From positions 124,001-188,000 of the forward strand of contig NZ_JAAIYO010000010.1 in the NCBI RefSeq assembly GCF_014930455.1: 64,000 nucleotides of DNA, written 5' to 3'. Below, piece by piece: positions 20,494-29,077 of this stretch. Source of the stretch: Corallococcus soli (GTDB taxonomy: Bacteria; Myxococcota; Myxococcia; Myxococcales; Myxococcaceae). Position 1 is the stretch's first letter, and each line of letters starts with the position of its first letter. The translations under genes were made by a program, and so were the position numbers. The notes under the pieces were generated by a model that had not been told where the DNA came from, did no database searches, and saw only the letters and a list, made by a program, of their open reading frames with translations.

Positions 20494-21963
20494 TCAGTGG
20501 GTCGCGCTGGCGTCGGACAGGTTCACCGGCGTGGTGCCGCGCTTCACCTTGGGGAAGAACAGACCGGCGGAGAACGCGGCGACGGCGGCCGCGCAGATGA
20601 TCCAGAAGTTGATGGTGAGGCCGGTGCCCAGCGCCCCGCTGAGCGTCTCCAGGATGGCGGGAGGCAGGCCGCGTCCGTGCTCGGGCCCGAGCAGCTCGTT
20701 GGCGGCGCTCACCGGCACGCGCGGATCCTTCATCAACTGGGTCACCAGCACGCCGCCCATCAGCCCCACGCCCAGCGCCCCACCGATGGTGCGGAAGAAC
20801 ATGTTGCTGGCCGTGGCCACCCCACGCAGCTCCCAGCCCACGCTCGTCTGGACCGCGATGAGCAGCGCGGTGGACGTGAAGCCCAGGCCGATGCCGAACA
20901 GGCCCATCGCGAGCTCCGGCACCAGGAGGGACGCCCCTGGCTTGAGCAGCAGCGCCATCAGCCCCGTGCCGACCACGGACAGGCCCAGGCCCCCGATGAT
21001 GAGCGGACGGAAGCCGGTGCGGAGCATCAGCTTTCCCGCGACGAGGCTCGCCAGCGGCCAGCCGACGATCATCGGGGTGATCATCCCGCCCGCCAGGGTG
21101 GCCGAGCCGCCGAGCACCCCCTGCACGTACAGCGGCACGTAGGTGGTGGCCCCGAACATGGCGGCGGAGAAGAGCGCGCCCGCCGTGGAGGAGATGGCGA
21201 TGGCGGGGATCTTGAAGATGCTCATGGGGATGACGGGCTCGGCGGCGCGCCGCTCCACGAACACGAACGCGACCAGGAGCACGCCCGCGACGGGCAGGGC
21301 GAGCAGCGAGCTGCCGGTCCCCTGCACGCCGAACAGGAGGGCCACCACGCCCGCGGACAGGAGCGCCGCGCCCGCGTAGTCGAGCTGCACGTCCGCCTTC
21401 TTCTTCATCTGCTCCTGGAAGAAGAAGACGAGCAGCGCCATGACGCCCACGCCGATGGGGACGTTGATGAAGAAGACCCAGTGCCAGGTGAAGTACTTCA
21501 CGATGAGGCCCCCGGTGAGAGGCCCCGCGAGCCCGGCGAGTCCCCACACGGCGCTGAAGGCCCCCTGGACCTTCGCGCGCTGCTCCAGCGTGTAGATGTC
21601 CCCGATGATGGTGAGCGCGATGGGCTGCATGGCCCCGGCGCCCAGTCCCTGGAGGACGCGGAAGGCGATGAGCATGTTCATCGACGTGGACAGGCCGCTG
21701 GCGATGGAGCCCACGAGGAACAGGCCCGTGCCGAAGAGCAGCACCGGCTTGCGGCCATACAGGTCCGCGAGCTTCCCGTAGATGGGCACGGTGATGGTGG
21801 ACGACAGCATGTACGCGGTGAAGACCCACGCGTAGCTCTGGATGCCGCCCAGGTCGCTGACCACCGTGGGCATGGCGGTGGAGACGACGGTCATCTCCAG
21901 CGCGGCCATGAACATGCACAGCGCGAGAGCAAGGGTGGTGAAAGGTCGGTGGGTGGTGCGCAT
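20494..21963 (-). CDS. MFS drug exporter of the DHA2 (EmrB/QacA, 14-helix) family
   Basis: A 489-residue membrane protein. The N-terminus 'LALALCMFMAALEMTVVSTAMPTVVSDLGG' is the classic first helix of DHA2 transporters. Motif A is visible as 'GKLADLYGRKPVLL'. About 14 hydrophobic segments follow, with a basic loop 'QEQMKKKADVQ' near the middle. Such proteins expel toxic lipophilic or cationic compounds with proton antiport. Start at ATG 21963, just 198 bases from a divergent gene. It lies upstream of xfp on the same strand with a 157-base gap that contains dyads, so separate transcription is likely. The substrate is unknown. Confidence 0.92.
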   Translation of the reverse strand: MRTTHRPFTTLALALCMFMAALEMTVVSTAMPTVVSDLGGIQSYAWVFTAYMLSSTITVPIYGKLADLYGRKPVLLFGTGLFLVGSIASGLSTSMNMLIAFRVLQGLGAGAMQPIALTIIGDIYTLEQRAKVQGAFSAVWGLAGLAGPLTGGLIVKYFTWHWVFFINVPIGVGVMALLVFFFQEQMKKKADVQLDYAGAALLSAGVVALLFGVQGTGSSLLALPVAGVLLVAFVFVERRAAEPVIPMSIFKIPAIAISSTAGALFSAAMFGATTYVPLYVQGVLGGSATLAGGMITPMIVGWPLASLVAGKLMLRTGFRPLIIGGLGLSVVGTGLMALLLKPGASLLVPELAMGLFGIGLGFTSTALLIAVQTSVGWELRGVATASNMFFRTIGGALGVGLMGGVLVTQLMKDPRVPVSAANELLGPEHGRGLPPAILETLSGALGTGLTINFWIICAAAVAAFSAGLFFPKVKRGTTPVNLSDASATH

Positions 21964-22161
21964 GGCGGGAGGTTCGGGCCCGGGGGAAGGGGTCCTGAGT
22001 AACGGGTGCCCGTCCGCGTCGCCAGGGTCAAGCGCGCCGGTGCGATTCCCGGCGCCCGCGCCCCGGATTCCGGGGCCTGCCCGGCAGGAGGGAAAGGTCC
22101 GCGCTGGAGGGGGCTCGCGGGTGAGGTAGGGTCCAGCCGCCTCGCGACGCCGGGGCGCACC

Positions 22162-23421
22162 ATGAGCACGGATTCTCAGACGGTCGAGGGTGGGCGCTGG
22201 AGGACCGCGGTCGCCGCGGTGTTGGGGCTCTACGCGGTAGGGCTGGTGCTGGCGGAGGCCGTGCTCCAGGCGGGCGCCATCCTGGCCACGGCGCTGGCGC
22301 TGACGCTGGCGGTGACGAAGCGGCTGCGGCTGGAGCAGGACGTGCGGGCCTTCGTGGTGGCGAGCGTCGCGCTGTGCCTGTGGCAGCTGCTGTCCCCGGC
22401 GGTGGCGCTGGCGACGGGGGCGGCGACGAAGTGGCCCCGGGGTGCCCGGTACGGGCAGGCGCTGGACACGGTGGCGGGGGCGGCGGTGGCCTGCATCGGG
22501 ACGCTGGGCGTGCCGTGGGTGTTGCTGGGCGGCATCGTCGTGGGCGGGTGGTTGCTGGCGACGGCGCTGGGGCTCTTCCAGCACCGGGTGCGCTGGCCGT
22601 GGGTGCCGCCCTCGTTCACGAAGCTGAACCTGTCGCGCCTGCATGAGAACTTCGGCACGGAGGAGTCCCCCCGGTACGCCTCAGGAGGCTTCTTCTTCCA
22701 CCGGCTGCGGTTCGCGCACGGGGCCATCGCGGTGCTGGGGCCGGCGCTGGCGGTGCTGGGGCGCTCGCGGGTGACGCGGCAGCGGGTGATGGCGGGGGCG
22801 GTGGTGCTGGGGCTCCTGCTGTCCATCTACGGCGCGTTCGCGCGGGCGGCGCTGGGGGCGGCGCTGGGCGTGTGCGTGCTGGCGCTGCTGCTGCTCCTGA
22901 GGGGGACGGCGCGCAAGGCGGGGCTCGGCGTGGCGGTGGCGCTGGTGGTGCTGGTGCTGCTGACGCCCGCGTGGCGGGAGCGGTTCGGCAAGGCGGTGGA
23001 CAACCTCTTCGGCAGCGGGGAGCGCTCGCTGGCGATGTCGGTGGGCTGGCGGCTGGTGAAGGAGCACCCCTGGGTGGGCGTGGGCTTCGGCAATCACAAA
23101 CCCGCGGCGCTGGCGACGCAGGCCCAGACGGGCATCACGGACCTGCTGGCCACGGACGCCCACAACCTCTGGCTGACGGCCTGGGCGGAGACGGGGCTCG
23201 TGGGGCTGGTGCTGCTGGCGGCGATGCACGGCCTGCTGGCACGGGCGCTGGTGCGCAGGCACCGCCAGGGGTCCCTCATCGCGACGGGCGCGCTGCTGTC
23301 CTTCGTGGGCTTCCACGTCCTGGCCCTGGTGCACTACCTGCCGTTCCACCCCAGCGTGCACCTGTCGTTCATGCTCGTCTGGGGATTGGGGTTGTGCCGG
23401 TGGGCGGAGGCGGAGGCGTAG
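22162..23421 (+). CDS. O-antigen ligase/polymerase-like membrane protein
   Basis: A 419-residue multi-pass protein starting MSTDSQTVEG. About ten hydrophobic segments flank a periplasmic loop (about 295-345) that holds 'SLAMSVGWRLVKEHPWVGVGFGNHKPAAL' and then 'DAHNLWLTAWAETGLVGLVLL'. This is the signature of the Wzy_C / O-antigen ligase superfamily (WaaL, Wzy), including the conserved His of 'DAHN' and the preceding Arg and Gly-rich run. These proteins join undecaprenyl-linked glycans to lipid A or polymerise repeat units. No glycan gene is adjacent. ATG 22162 was chosen over an upstream in-frame ATG at 22006, whose extension is low-complexity. Confidence 0.85.
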   Translation: MSTDSQTVEGGRWRTAVAAVLGLYAVGLVLAEAVLQAGAILATALALTLAVTKRLRLEQDVRAFVVASVALCLWQLLSPAVALATGAATKWPRGARYGQALDTVAGAAVACIGTLGVPWVLLGGIVVGGWLLATALGLFQHRVRWPWVPPSFTKLNLSRLHENFGTEESPRYASGGFFFHRLRFAHGAIAVLGPALAVLGRSRVTRQRVMAGAVVLGLLLSIYGAFARAALGAALGVCVLALLLLLRGTARKAGLGVAVALVVLVLLTPAWRERFGKAVDNLFGSGERSLAMSVGWRLVKEHPWVGVGFGNHKPAALATQAQTGITDLLATDAHNLWLTAWAETGLVGLVLLAAMHGLLARALVRRHRQGSLIATGALLSFVGFHVLALVHYLPFHPSVHLSFMLVWGLGLCRWAEAEA

Positions 23422-23505
23422 GGCTTCACGCGAGCATCCCCGAAGTCCCAGGCCTGAGAGGCCGAGGGACCGGGGACGCGGGCCGCTCGCGGCCGTGATC
23501 GGTGA

Positions 23506-24069
23506 CTATTTATGACGATACGTGATCCGGCCGCGCGATGGGTCGTAGGGTGATACCTCGACCGTGACGCGGTCGCCCGGACGAATCGCGATGTAGTACT
23601 GCAACATCCGCCTGCTGATGGTCGCGAGCACGCCCAGGCCGTTGTCGGCCTTCACCCGGTACATCTTGTTCGGCAGGATTTCCTGCACGGCGCCATCGAA
23701 CTCCAACTTATCGCCAACCGGTTCCTTGTCGGGACTCGGACGCGCGGCCTCCGCGGCGGCCTGGGCGAACGGAGCGGCTGCGTGACCCACGACACTCGCT
23801 TGCGCGCGGAGCTGTTCGACTGACGGGGCTGCCTCGGCGCCCTGCACCTCGGACATGAGGCGACCCGCGAGGCGGGACAGCTCGGCGTTGAAGGCCTCGA
23901 AGGCGGGATGCTCCTTGTCGAAGAGTGCATCGGCCTCGGTGTCGCTGAGGCCAGCAGCCGCGAGGACGTCATCATCGCAGTACATCGGCCCGTTGCCGCT
24001 CTTCGCGAGGCTGGCGACCTCCCGAGCGGCAAGGGCGAGCGCAAGGCGGCGATTCTGGTCTGGTGTCAT
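23506..24069 (-). CDS. IF-1/S1-like domain fused to an unknown helical N-terminal domain
   Basis: A 187-residue protein starting [11 protein letters not shown], with AAGGAG about nine bases upstream. Residues about 117-187 match translation initiation factor IF-1: '[22 protein letters not shown]', '...[25 protein letters not shown]'. Normal IF-1 is only about 72 residues. The N-terminal 115 residues are alpha-helical and acidic ('[38 protein letters not shown]') and unfamiliar to me. It could be a specialised translation factor or an RNA-binding regulator. It is a lone gene, convergent with the upstream membrane-protein gene. A second normal infA is expected elsewhere in the genome (inference). 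Confidence 0.8.
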   Translation of the reverse strand: MTPDQNRRLALALAAREVASLAKSGNGPMYCDDDVLAAAGLSDTEADALFDKEHPAFEAFNAELSRLAGRLMSEVQGAEAAPSVEQLRAQASVVGHAAAPFAQAAAEAARPSPDKEPVGDKLEFDGAVQEILPNKMYRVKADNGLGVLATISRRMLQYYIAIRPGDRVTVEVSPYDPSRGRITYRHK

Positions 24070-24246
24070 GTCGGGTTCGGCTCCTTTGGGGGGATGACGG
24101 TAGCAGCATCGGTCCCGATACGGCGGGCCAAGATCTCCGGCAAGAGCTGATCCAAGCTTCATTCATGTCTGGCATTGAGGAGGGTCCGCTGCTCATCGCG
24201 CTCCCTGGGGATGGCCTGCCTCCAGGCCTTGTGTGACAGTTGCCGG

Positions 24247-25122
24247 ATGGGAATGAACGCGGCTCCGCGGGTGACTGAAATCGGTTCGCACGACATTGGC
24301 CTGAAGGCCGCCTTCTGTGACTTCGTCCCCCAGGTGTTCCGCCGGGCCGACTTCCGACGCTGGTCTGATTGGGGGGAGTGGAACGACGACTACCGGGCGT
24401 TCGCGGTGCTGGAGGAAGGCCGCGTGGTGGCCAATGCCGCGGTGATGCGGATGCGGCTGATCCTGGAGGGACGTGAGGTGCAGGCGTTCCAGCTTGGCGC
24501 CGTGGGTTGCGTGCCAACACACCGAGGGCGGGGACTGTCGCGCGTGGTGATGGACGCCGCGTTGGATGCCTGCGCTGGCGCCCCCGTGCTGCTGTTCGCC
24601 AACCCCAACGTGCGTCAGTTCTACCCTCGCTTCGGGTTCCAGCCCTGGACGCAGACCCTGTTCGCCGCCGCGCACGAGGCGACCCCTTCCGGTCCTCCCG
24701 CACCTCGGATCGACCTGGAAGACGCCGCGGCGCGGGCGGGCCTGGCCGCGCTCTCCAGCGAGGGGCTCCCGGTGACGGAGCGCTTCGGCGCGCGTGGCCA
24801 TTCGACGGCCGCCAGTTGGCACGTGGCCAACGGGTTCGCGCGGCCCTTGCGGAGACTGGAGGACGACGCGTGGGTGTCCGCGGGCGTGGAGGGGGACACG
24901 CTGTACATCGATGACGTCTTCACCCGGCGTGCCTTTGACCTGCGTGCCTGCGTTCCGCGTCTCATCGACCGGCCCATCCGCTCCATCCGCTTCGGCTTCA
25001 CCCCGGAGCGCTGGTGGCCGGACGCGACCGTGGCCGGCGAGGACACGAAGGCGGACCTCTTCGTGCGCCAGCTGCCCCTGTCGCGCGAGCCCCACGGCTT
25101 CCCCGTACTCGCGCGCACCTGA
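24247..25122 (+). CDS. GNAT-family N-acetyltransferase
   Basis: A 291-residue protein starting MGMNAAPRVTEIGSHD. The first 150 residues form a GNAT fold: 'GRVVANAAVMRMRLILEGREVQAFQLGAVGCVPTHRGRGLSRVVMDAAL' contains the acetyl-CoA motif R-G-R-G-L. The later 'VLLFANPNVRQFYPRFGFQP' is the usual final strand-helix. A further 130-residue C-terminal domain ends in 'FVRQLPL'. The plan recalls two-domain Eis-like acetyltransferases. The substrate is unknown. ATG 24253 is an alternative start two codons later. It stands alone, followed by strong hairpins before the biosynthetic cluster. Confidence 0.82.
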   Translation: MGMNAAPRVTEIGSHDIGLKAAFCDFVPQVFRRADFRRWSDWGEWNDDYRAFAVLEEGRVVANAAVMRMRLILEGREVQAFQLGAVGCVPTHRGRGLSRVVMDAALDACAGAPVLLFANPNVRQFYPRFGFQPWTQTLFAAAHEATPSGPPAPRIDLEDAAARAGLAALSSEGLPVTERFGARGHSTAASWHVANGFARPLRRLEDDAWVSAGVEGDTLYIDDVFTRRAFDLRACVPRLIDRPIRSIRFGFTPERWWPDATVAGEDTKADLFVRQLPLSREPHGFPVLART

Positions 25123-25179
25123 CAGGTCATCCCATTCCCGCGGTGCTGGGATATTGCGACGACGCGGTTCGGATTGTCA

Positions 25180-25232
25180 CACGCGCGTCCTGACGCGGCG
25201 CGCGTGACGCAGCCGGTAGGTCTGGGCCTACC
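25180..25232 (+). terminator. two stem-loops between the GNAT gene and the biosynthetic operon
   Basis: CACGCGCG (25180-25187) pairs perfectly with CGCGCGTG (25199-25206) across an 11-base loop. A second hairpin, GGTAGG (25215-25220) with CCTACC (25227-25232), follows. CGCGTG/CACGCG (25201-25206 and 25233-25238) offers an alternative outer pairing, so two mutually exclusive folds are possible. No T tract. Likely a terminator of the GNAT gene, or a leader of the operon. Confidence 0.45.
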
Positions 25233-25344
25233 CACGCGCTGGGTGATGTTATTCCCCGTCGCACAACATCGCTCCACATTCAAAGACATATCAATACGTT
25301 TCGCCTGCGCGCCTGGGGATGTTTGGGCTGAAGGCTTTTGAATC

Positions 25345-25373
25345 TTGACGTGCTATTGATAGACGCGTACCCA
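25345..25373 (+). promoter_or_regulatory. possible promoter of the 12-gene biosynthetic operon
   Basis: TTGACG (25345-25350) is a good -35 element. At 17 bases the would-be -10 is TACCCA (25368-25373), a poor match that also overlaps the following dyad. The region is AT-richer than its surroundings. Weak but positioned correctly, 25-53 bases before the first start codon. Confidence 0.3.
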
Positions 25374-25389
25374 GTCATTCACTGACTGG
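25371..25389 (+). promoter_or_regulatory. 7-bp dyad overlapping the ribosome site of the operon's first gene
   Basis: CCAGTCA (25371-25377), loop TTCAC, TGACTGG (25383-25389) is a perfect inverted repeat. Its right arm shares bases with the Shine-Dalgarno GGAGG (25388-25392) for ATG 25398. In RNA it would partly hide the ribosome site; in DNA it could be an operator. Confidence 0.5.
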
Positions 25390-25397
25390 AGGCCGTC

Positions 25398-26246
25398 ATG
25401 CGCTTCACCCGCTATTGCCGCTCCATCCTGTTCACCCCGGCGCTCGCTGTGGATCGCTTCGAGCGAGGGCAGCAGTCCGGCGCGGACATCAGTCTGGTGG
25501 ACCTGGAGGACTCCGTTGCGGCGGCGCACAAGGACGCCGCCCGCCAGCACGCGGAGGCGTTCTTCACGGCGCCCCGGGTCGGGGAGAGCCGCCGCGCGGT
25601 GCGCATCAACTCCGTGACGCGCCATGAGGGCTTGCGTGACCTGCTGGCCCTGCGTGAGTACGCGGCGAAGCCCGACGCGATCATGATCCCCAAGGTGGAG
25701 TCGCCTCGCGACCTGGAGATCGTCGAACAGGTGCTGGGGCCCGAGTGCGCGAACGTGGACCTGCTCGCGCTGGTGGAGACGCCGCGCGGCATCGAGAACC
25801 TCGACGCCATCGTGTTCGCGACGCCCCGCCTCAAGGCGCTGGTGTTCGGCTCCGCCGACTTCTCCTTCAGCATCGGCGCGGCGCTCGCCTGGGAGCCCCT
25901 GCTGTACGCGCGCTCCCGGCTGGTGGCGGCCGCGCGCTCCGCGAACCTCCAGGTGGTGGACACGCCCCAGTTCGACATGGGCGACCTGGAGGGGCTGCGC
26001 GCGGAGTCCGCCCGCGCGCGCAGCCTGGGCTTCAGCGGCAAGGTGGCCATCCACCCGCATCAGGTGGAGATCATCAACAAGGCCTTCTCCCCGGACGAGC
26101 GCACCCTCCAGAAGGCGCGGAAGATCGTCGCGGAGAGCCAGGCCCGGGACGCGAACATCTGCGTCGTCGACGGCGCCATGGTGGGCACGCCGTTCATCGA
26201 AGCCGCCAAGCGCACGCTCGAGGACTTCGGCATCACCGAGGGCTGA
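25398..26246 (+). CDS. HpcH/HpaI-type CoA ester lyase (CitE-like)
   Basis: First gene of the operon, 282 residues, GGAGG at 25388-25392. It has the CitE/malyl-CoA lyase landmarks: 'RSILFTPAL' at the N-terminus, 'VDLEDSV', 'RAVRINS', 'AIMIPKVES' (Mg-binding region), 'LALVETPRGI' and 'KVAIHPHQVEIINKAF'. Family members cleave or form C-C bonds in malyl-CoA, citramalyl-CoA or related thioesters, using a TIM barrel and Mg2+. Together with the MaoC protein two genes on, it recalls the citramalyl-CoA lyase plus itaconyl/mesaconyl-CoA hydratase pair. This suggests handling of a branched dicarboxylyl thioester (inference). Substrate not known. Confidence 0.88.
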   Translation: MRFTRYCRSILFTPALAVDRFERGQQSGADISLVDLEDSVAAAHKDAARQHAEAFFTAPRVGESRRAVRINSVTRHEGLRDLLALREYAAKPDAIMIPKVESPRDLEIVEQVLGPECANVDLLALVETPRGIENLDAIVFATPRLKALVFGSADFSFSIGAALAWEPLLYARSRLVAAARSANLQVVDTPQFDMGDLEGLRAESARARSLGFSGKVAIHPHQVEIINKAFSPDERTLQKARKIVAESQARDANICVVDGAMVGTPFIEAAKRTLEDFGITEG

Positions 26247-26302
26247 CGCCCACCGCCTCCCATCCCCGTCTTTCCCGACCATTCCGCGCAGGAGGAGTCC
26301 GC

Positions 26303-27535
26303 ATGGCAACGAGCATTCCCGAGAGCGTCCTGGGGCCCCGGCGCTACCGCAACAACGAGAAGTTCGTCGGGCTGGGTGACGCCGGCTGGCAGCAGGCCGA
26401 GGACCACGGCCTCATCAACCTCAAGGTGGACTTCGAGTCCAACAACCAGCTCATCGACACGGCGACCCGGCACGCCTTCATGGTGCTGTGCTCGTGCTCG
26501 TACCTGGGCCTCAACCACCACCCGGCCATCCTCCAGGGCGCCATCACCGCGCTCCAGGAGGAGGGCACCATCGGCCTGGCGCTCTCCACGCTGCGCATCC
26601 GCCTGAGCCTGATGGCGCGGCTGGAAGAGGGGCTGAGGGATCTGTACGGCTGTCCGTCGCTGCCGGCCGCGTCGTGTACCGCGCTGACCGCGGGCATCCT
26701 GCCGCTGCTCGCGTCCGGACACCTGACGGAGGACGGGCAGCCGCGCGTCATGGTGTTTGATCGCTTCTGTCACTTCTCCATGGCGTACGTGAAGCCCATC
26801 GTGGGGGACGAGAGCCTGGTGCTGACCAGCCCGCACAACGACCTCAACTACCTGGAGGACGTCTGCAAGAAGTACCCGCGCGTCGCCTACGTGGCGGACG
26901 GCGCCTACTCCATGGGCGGGCTGACCGCGCTGGAGGGCCTGCTCCAACTCCAGGAGAAGTACGGCCTGTTCCTGTACTTCGATGACTCGCACTCGCTGTC
27001 CATCACCGGGAAGCACGGCGAGGGTTGGGTCCGCTCGCGCCTGAAGATGAACCCGCTGACGATGATCGTCGCGTCGCTGGCCAAGGCCTTCGGCAGCGCG
27101 GGCGGCGTGGCCATGCTGGGCAGCGAGAAGCTGTTCAACTTCCTCAACCGCAACGCGGGCCCGCTGGCGTGGTCGCAGAACCTCCAGGTGCCGAACATCG
27201 GCGCGTCGCTGGCCAGCATCGCGCTGCACAAGAGCCCGGAGCTGAAGACGCTCCAGGACAAGCTGGCGCGCAACATCGACTACTTCGACAGCCAGTTCCC
27301 GTCGCAGCACGCGGGCAACGGCATGCCCATCCGCAAGATAGAGGTCGGCGCGGAGGAGAAGGCCGTGCGCCTGTCCCAGGAGCTGTACCGGGCGGGCTAC
27401 TACTGCTCGGCGGTGTTCTTCCCCGTGGTGGCCAAGGGCGAGGCGGGCGTGCGCCTGATGATGCGCTCCGACATTGAACCGGACGAGCTGAAGCGCTTCT
27501 GCGCGACGGCGAAGGACATCATCTCCGGCTTCTGA
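26303..27535 (+). CDS. PLP-dependent alpha-oxoamine synthase-like enzyme (BioF/SPT/KBL family)
   Basis: A 410-residue fold-type I PLP enzyme, ATG 26303 with GGAGGA upstream. 'FDRFCHFSM' gives the His that stacks on PLP, 'FLYFDDSHSLSITGKHGEGWV' holds the Asp and His of the cofactor site, and 'ASLAKAFGSAGG' holds the Schiff-base Lys. Relatives condense an amino acid with an acyl thioester, losing CO2, to give an alpha-amino ketone. Here the usual 'GSR...H..LE' segment is replaced by 'LALSTLRIRLSLMARLEEGL', so substrate binding is probably unusual. With the ACP downstream, an acyl-ACP is the likely partner (inference). It is clearly not ordinary biotin BioF by context. Confidence 0.85.
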   Translation: MATSIPESVLGPRRYRNNEKFVGLGDAGWQQAEDHGLINLKVDFESNNQLIDTATRHAFMVLCSCSYLGLNHHPAILQGAITALQEEGTIGLALSTLRIRLSLMARLEEGLRDLYGCPSLPAASCTALTAGILPLLASGHLTEDGQPRVMVFDRFCHFSMAYVKPIVGDESLVLTSPHNDLNYLEDVCKKYPRVAYVADGAYSMGGLTALEGLLQLQEKYGLFLYFDDSHSLSITGKHGEGWVRSRLKMNPLTMIVASLAKAFGSAGGVAMLGSEKLFNFLNRNAGPLAWSQNLQVPNIGASLASIALHKSPELKTLQDKLARNIDYFDSQFPSQHAGNGMPIRKIEVGAEEKAVRLSQELYRAGYYCSAVFFPVVAKGEAGVRLMMRSDIEPDELKRFCATAKDIISGF

Positions 27536-27566
27536 AGCCATCCCCCTGAGCGCGAGGACACACGAC

Positions 27567-28088
27567 ATGGAGGGCACTGGCTACAAGCAGGTGGGACCGC
27601 AGCGCTACCGGGAGCTGCTGGGCTTCGCGTTCGAGGACTTCACCGTCGGGGACGTCTTCGAACACCGCCCCGGCCGCACGGTGACGGAGGCCGACAACGT
27701 GCTCATGAACACGCTGAGCCTCAACCCGTCCCCGCTGCACCTGGACGCGGCCTATTGCTCGCACACGCCGTGGGAGAAGCCGCTCATCTCCAGCCTGGTG
27801 ACGTTCAGCGTGGTGTGCGGCATGAGCGTGCGCAGCACCAGCGGCCGGGCGCTGGCGAACCTGGGGTGGGACCGCATCCGCCTCACGCACCCGGTGTTCG
27901 CCGGGGACACGCTGTACGCGGAGAGCCGCATCCTCGCCAAGCGCCTGTCCGCAAAGCGCGAGGGTGAAGGCATCGTCACCTGCGAGACGCGGGGGCTGAA
28001 GTCCACCGGGGAGGTGTTCCTCACGTTCGAGCGCAGCTTCCTCGTGCCCACGCGCGAGCGCGGTGTCGACGAAAGGGCCGGGTACTGA
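27567..28088 (+). CDS. MaoC-family (R)-specific hydratase/dehydratase
   Basis: A 173-residue hotdog-fold protein. 'RTVTEADNVLMNTLSLNPSPLHLDAAYC' is a MaoC hydratase-2 motif with Asp and the His of 'PLHLD'. The exact form 'TEADN....NP.PLHLD' recalls mesaconyl- and itaconyl-CoA hydratases more than the fatty-acid PhaJ type (from memory of the families). Those enzymes work with CitE-like lyases, and one is encoded two genes upstream. Alternatively it dehydrates a 3-hydroxyacyl intermediate on the ACP. It is followed after five bases by an oxidoreductase gene. Confidence 0.87.
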   Translation: MEGTGYKQVGPQRYRELLGFAFEDFTVGDVFEHRPGRTVTEADNVLMNTLSLNPSPLHLDAAYCSHTPWEKPLISSLVTFSVVCGMSVRSTSGRALANLGWDRIRLTHPVFAGDTLYAESRILAKRLSAKREGEGIVTCETRGLKSTGEVFLTFERSFLVPTRERGVDERAGY

Positions 28089-28093
28089 CCGTC

Positions 28094-29077
28094 ATGCGCG
28101 CCATCGTCTTCGAAGGCTCCGGGGGCCCGGAGGTGGTGAAGCTCCGCGACGTCCCCCGCCCGGTGCCCGGCGGCAACGCGCTGCTCGTGCGGGTGCACGC
28201 CACGGCGCTCAACCGCGCGGACCTGCTCCAGCGCGCCGGCGTCTACCACGTCCCGGAGGGCCAATCCGCCATCCCCGGCGTGGAGGTCGCGGGCACGGTG
28301 GAGGCGTGGGGCGAGGACGTGAAGGGCTTCACCCGGGGCCAGCGCGTGTTCGGCGTGGTGGAGGGCGGCGGATACGCGGAGTACTGCCTGCTGGACGCGG
28401 ACATGGCGCTGCTCATCCCGGAGGCCCTGGGCTTCGTGGAGGCCGCCGCCGCCGCCGAGTCCTGCCTCACCGCCAACGAGACGCTCTTCGAGCTGGGCGG
28501 GCTCAAGCCCGGACACACCGTGCTTGTGCACGCGGGGGCCAGCGGCATCGGCACGACGATGGTGCAGATGGTGAAGCACGTGGGCGCGACGGCGCTGTGC
28601 ACGGTGGGCACGCCCCGGAAGGTGGAGGCGCTGGAGCGGCTGGGCGCGGACGTGGCCATCGACTACCGGCGCCAGGACTTCGTGGCGGAGGTGATGGCGC
28701 GCACGCGCGGCGAGGGCGTGGACCTGGTGATGGACTTCGTGGGCGGCGCGTACTTGTCGCGCAACCTCTCCGTGCTGAAGCACGAGGGTTGTCTGGTGTT
28801 GGTGGGCCTGCTGGATGGGATGGCGGCGGAGCTGGACCTGCTGCGCGTCGTCCAGCGCCGGTTGCAGCTCAAGGGCTCGTCGCTGCGGCTGCGGCCCATG
28901 GTGGAGAAGCGGCAGGTCAACGCACGCTTCCGGCAGCGGTGGATGGAGGTGCTGGCGCGAGGAGGGCTGCCGCCCGTCATCCACGGGAGCTGGCCGCTGG
29001 AGGCGGTGGTGGAGGCCCACGCGGAGATGGAGGCCAATCGCAACATCGGGAAGATCGTCCTGACGGTGACGCCGTGA
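28094..29077 (+). CDS. zinc-free MDR oxidoreductase, quinone-reductase/enoyl-reductase type
   Basis: A 327-residue medium-chain reductase. The N-terminal GroES-like domain has 'ALNRADLLQRAGVYHVPEG' and 'IPGVEVAGTVEAWG'. The Rossmann part has 'VLVHAGASGIGTTMVQMVKHVGA', the NADPH-binding AxxGxxG of this family. 'NIGKIVLTV' ends the protein as in PIG3/QOR proteins. The zinc-binding Cys residues of alcohol dehydrogenases are missing. In polyketide and lipid pathways such enzymes are enoyl reductases. It would follow the MaoC step here, though its true substrate is unproven. Its TGA overlaps the next GTG by four bases. Confidence 0.88.
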   Translation: MRAIVFEGSGGPEVVKLRDVPRPVPGGNALLVRVHATALNRADLLQRAGVYHVPEGQSAIPGVEVAGTVEAWGEDVKGFTRGQRVFGVVEGGGYAEYCLLDADMALLIPEALGFVEAAAAAESCLTANETLFELGGLKPGHTVLVHAGASGIGTTMVQMVKHVGATALCTVGTPRKVEALERLGADVAIDYRRQDFVAEVMARTRGEGVDLVMDFVGGAYLSRNLSVLKHEGCLVLVGLLDGMAAELDLLRVVQRRLQLKGSSLRLRPMVEKRQVNARFRQRWMEVLARGGLPPVIHGSWPLEAVVEAHAEMEANRNIGKIVLTVTP

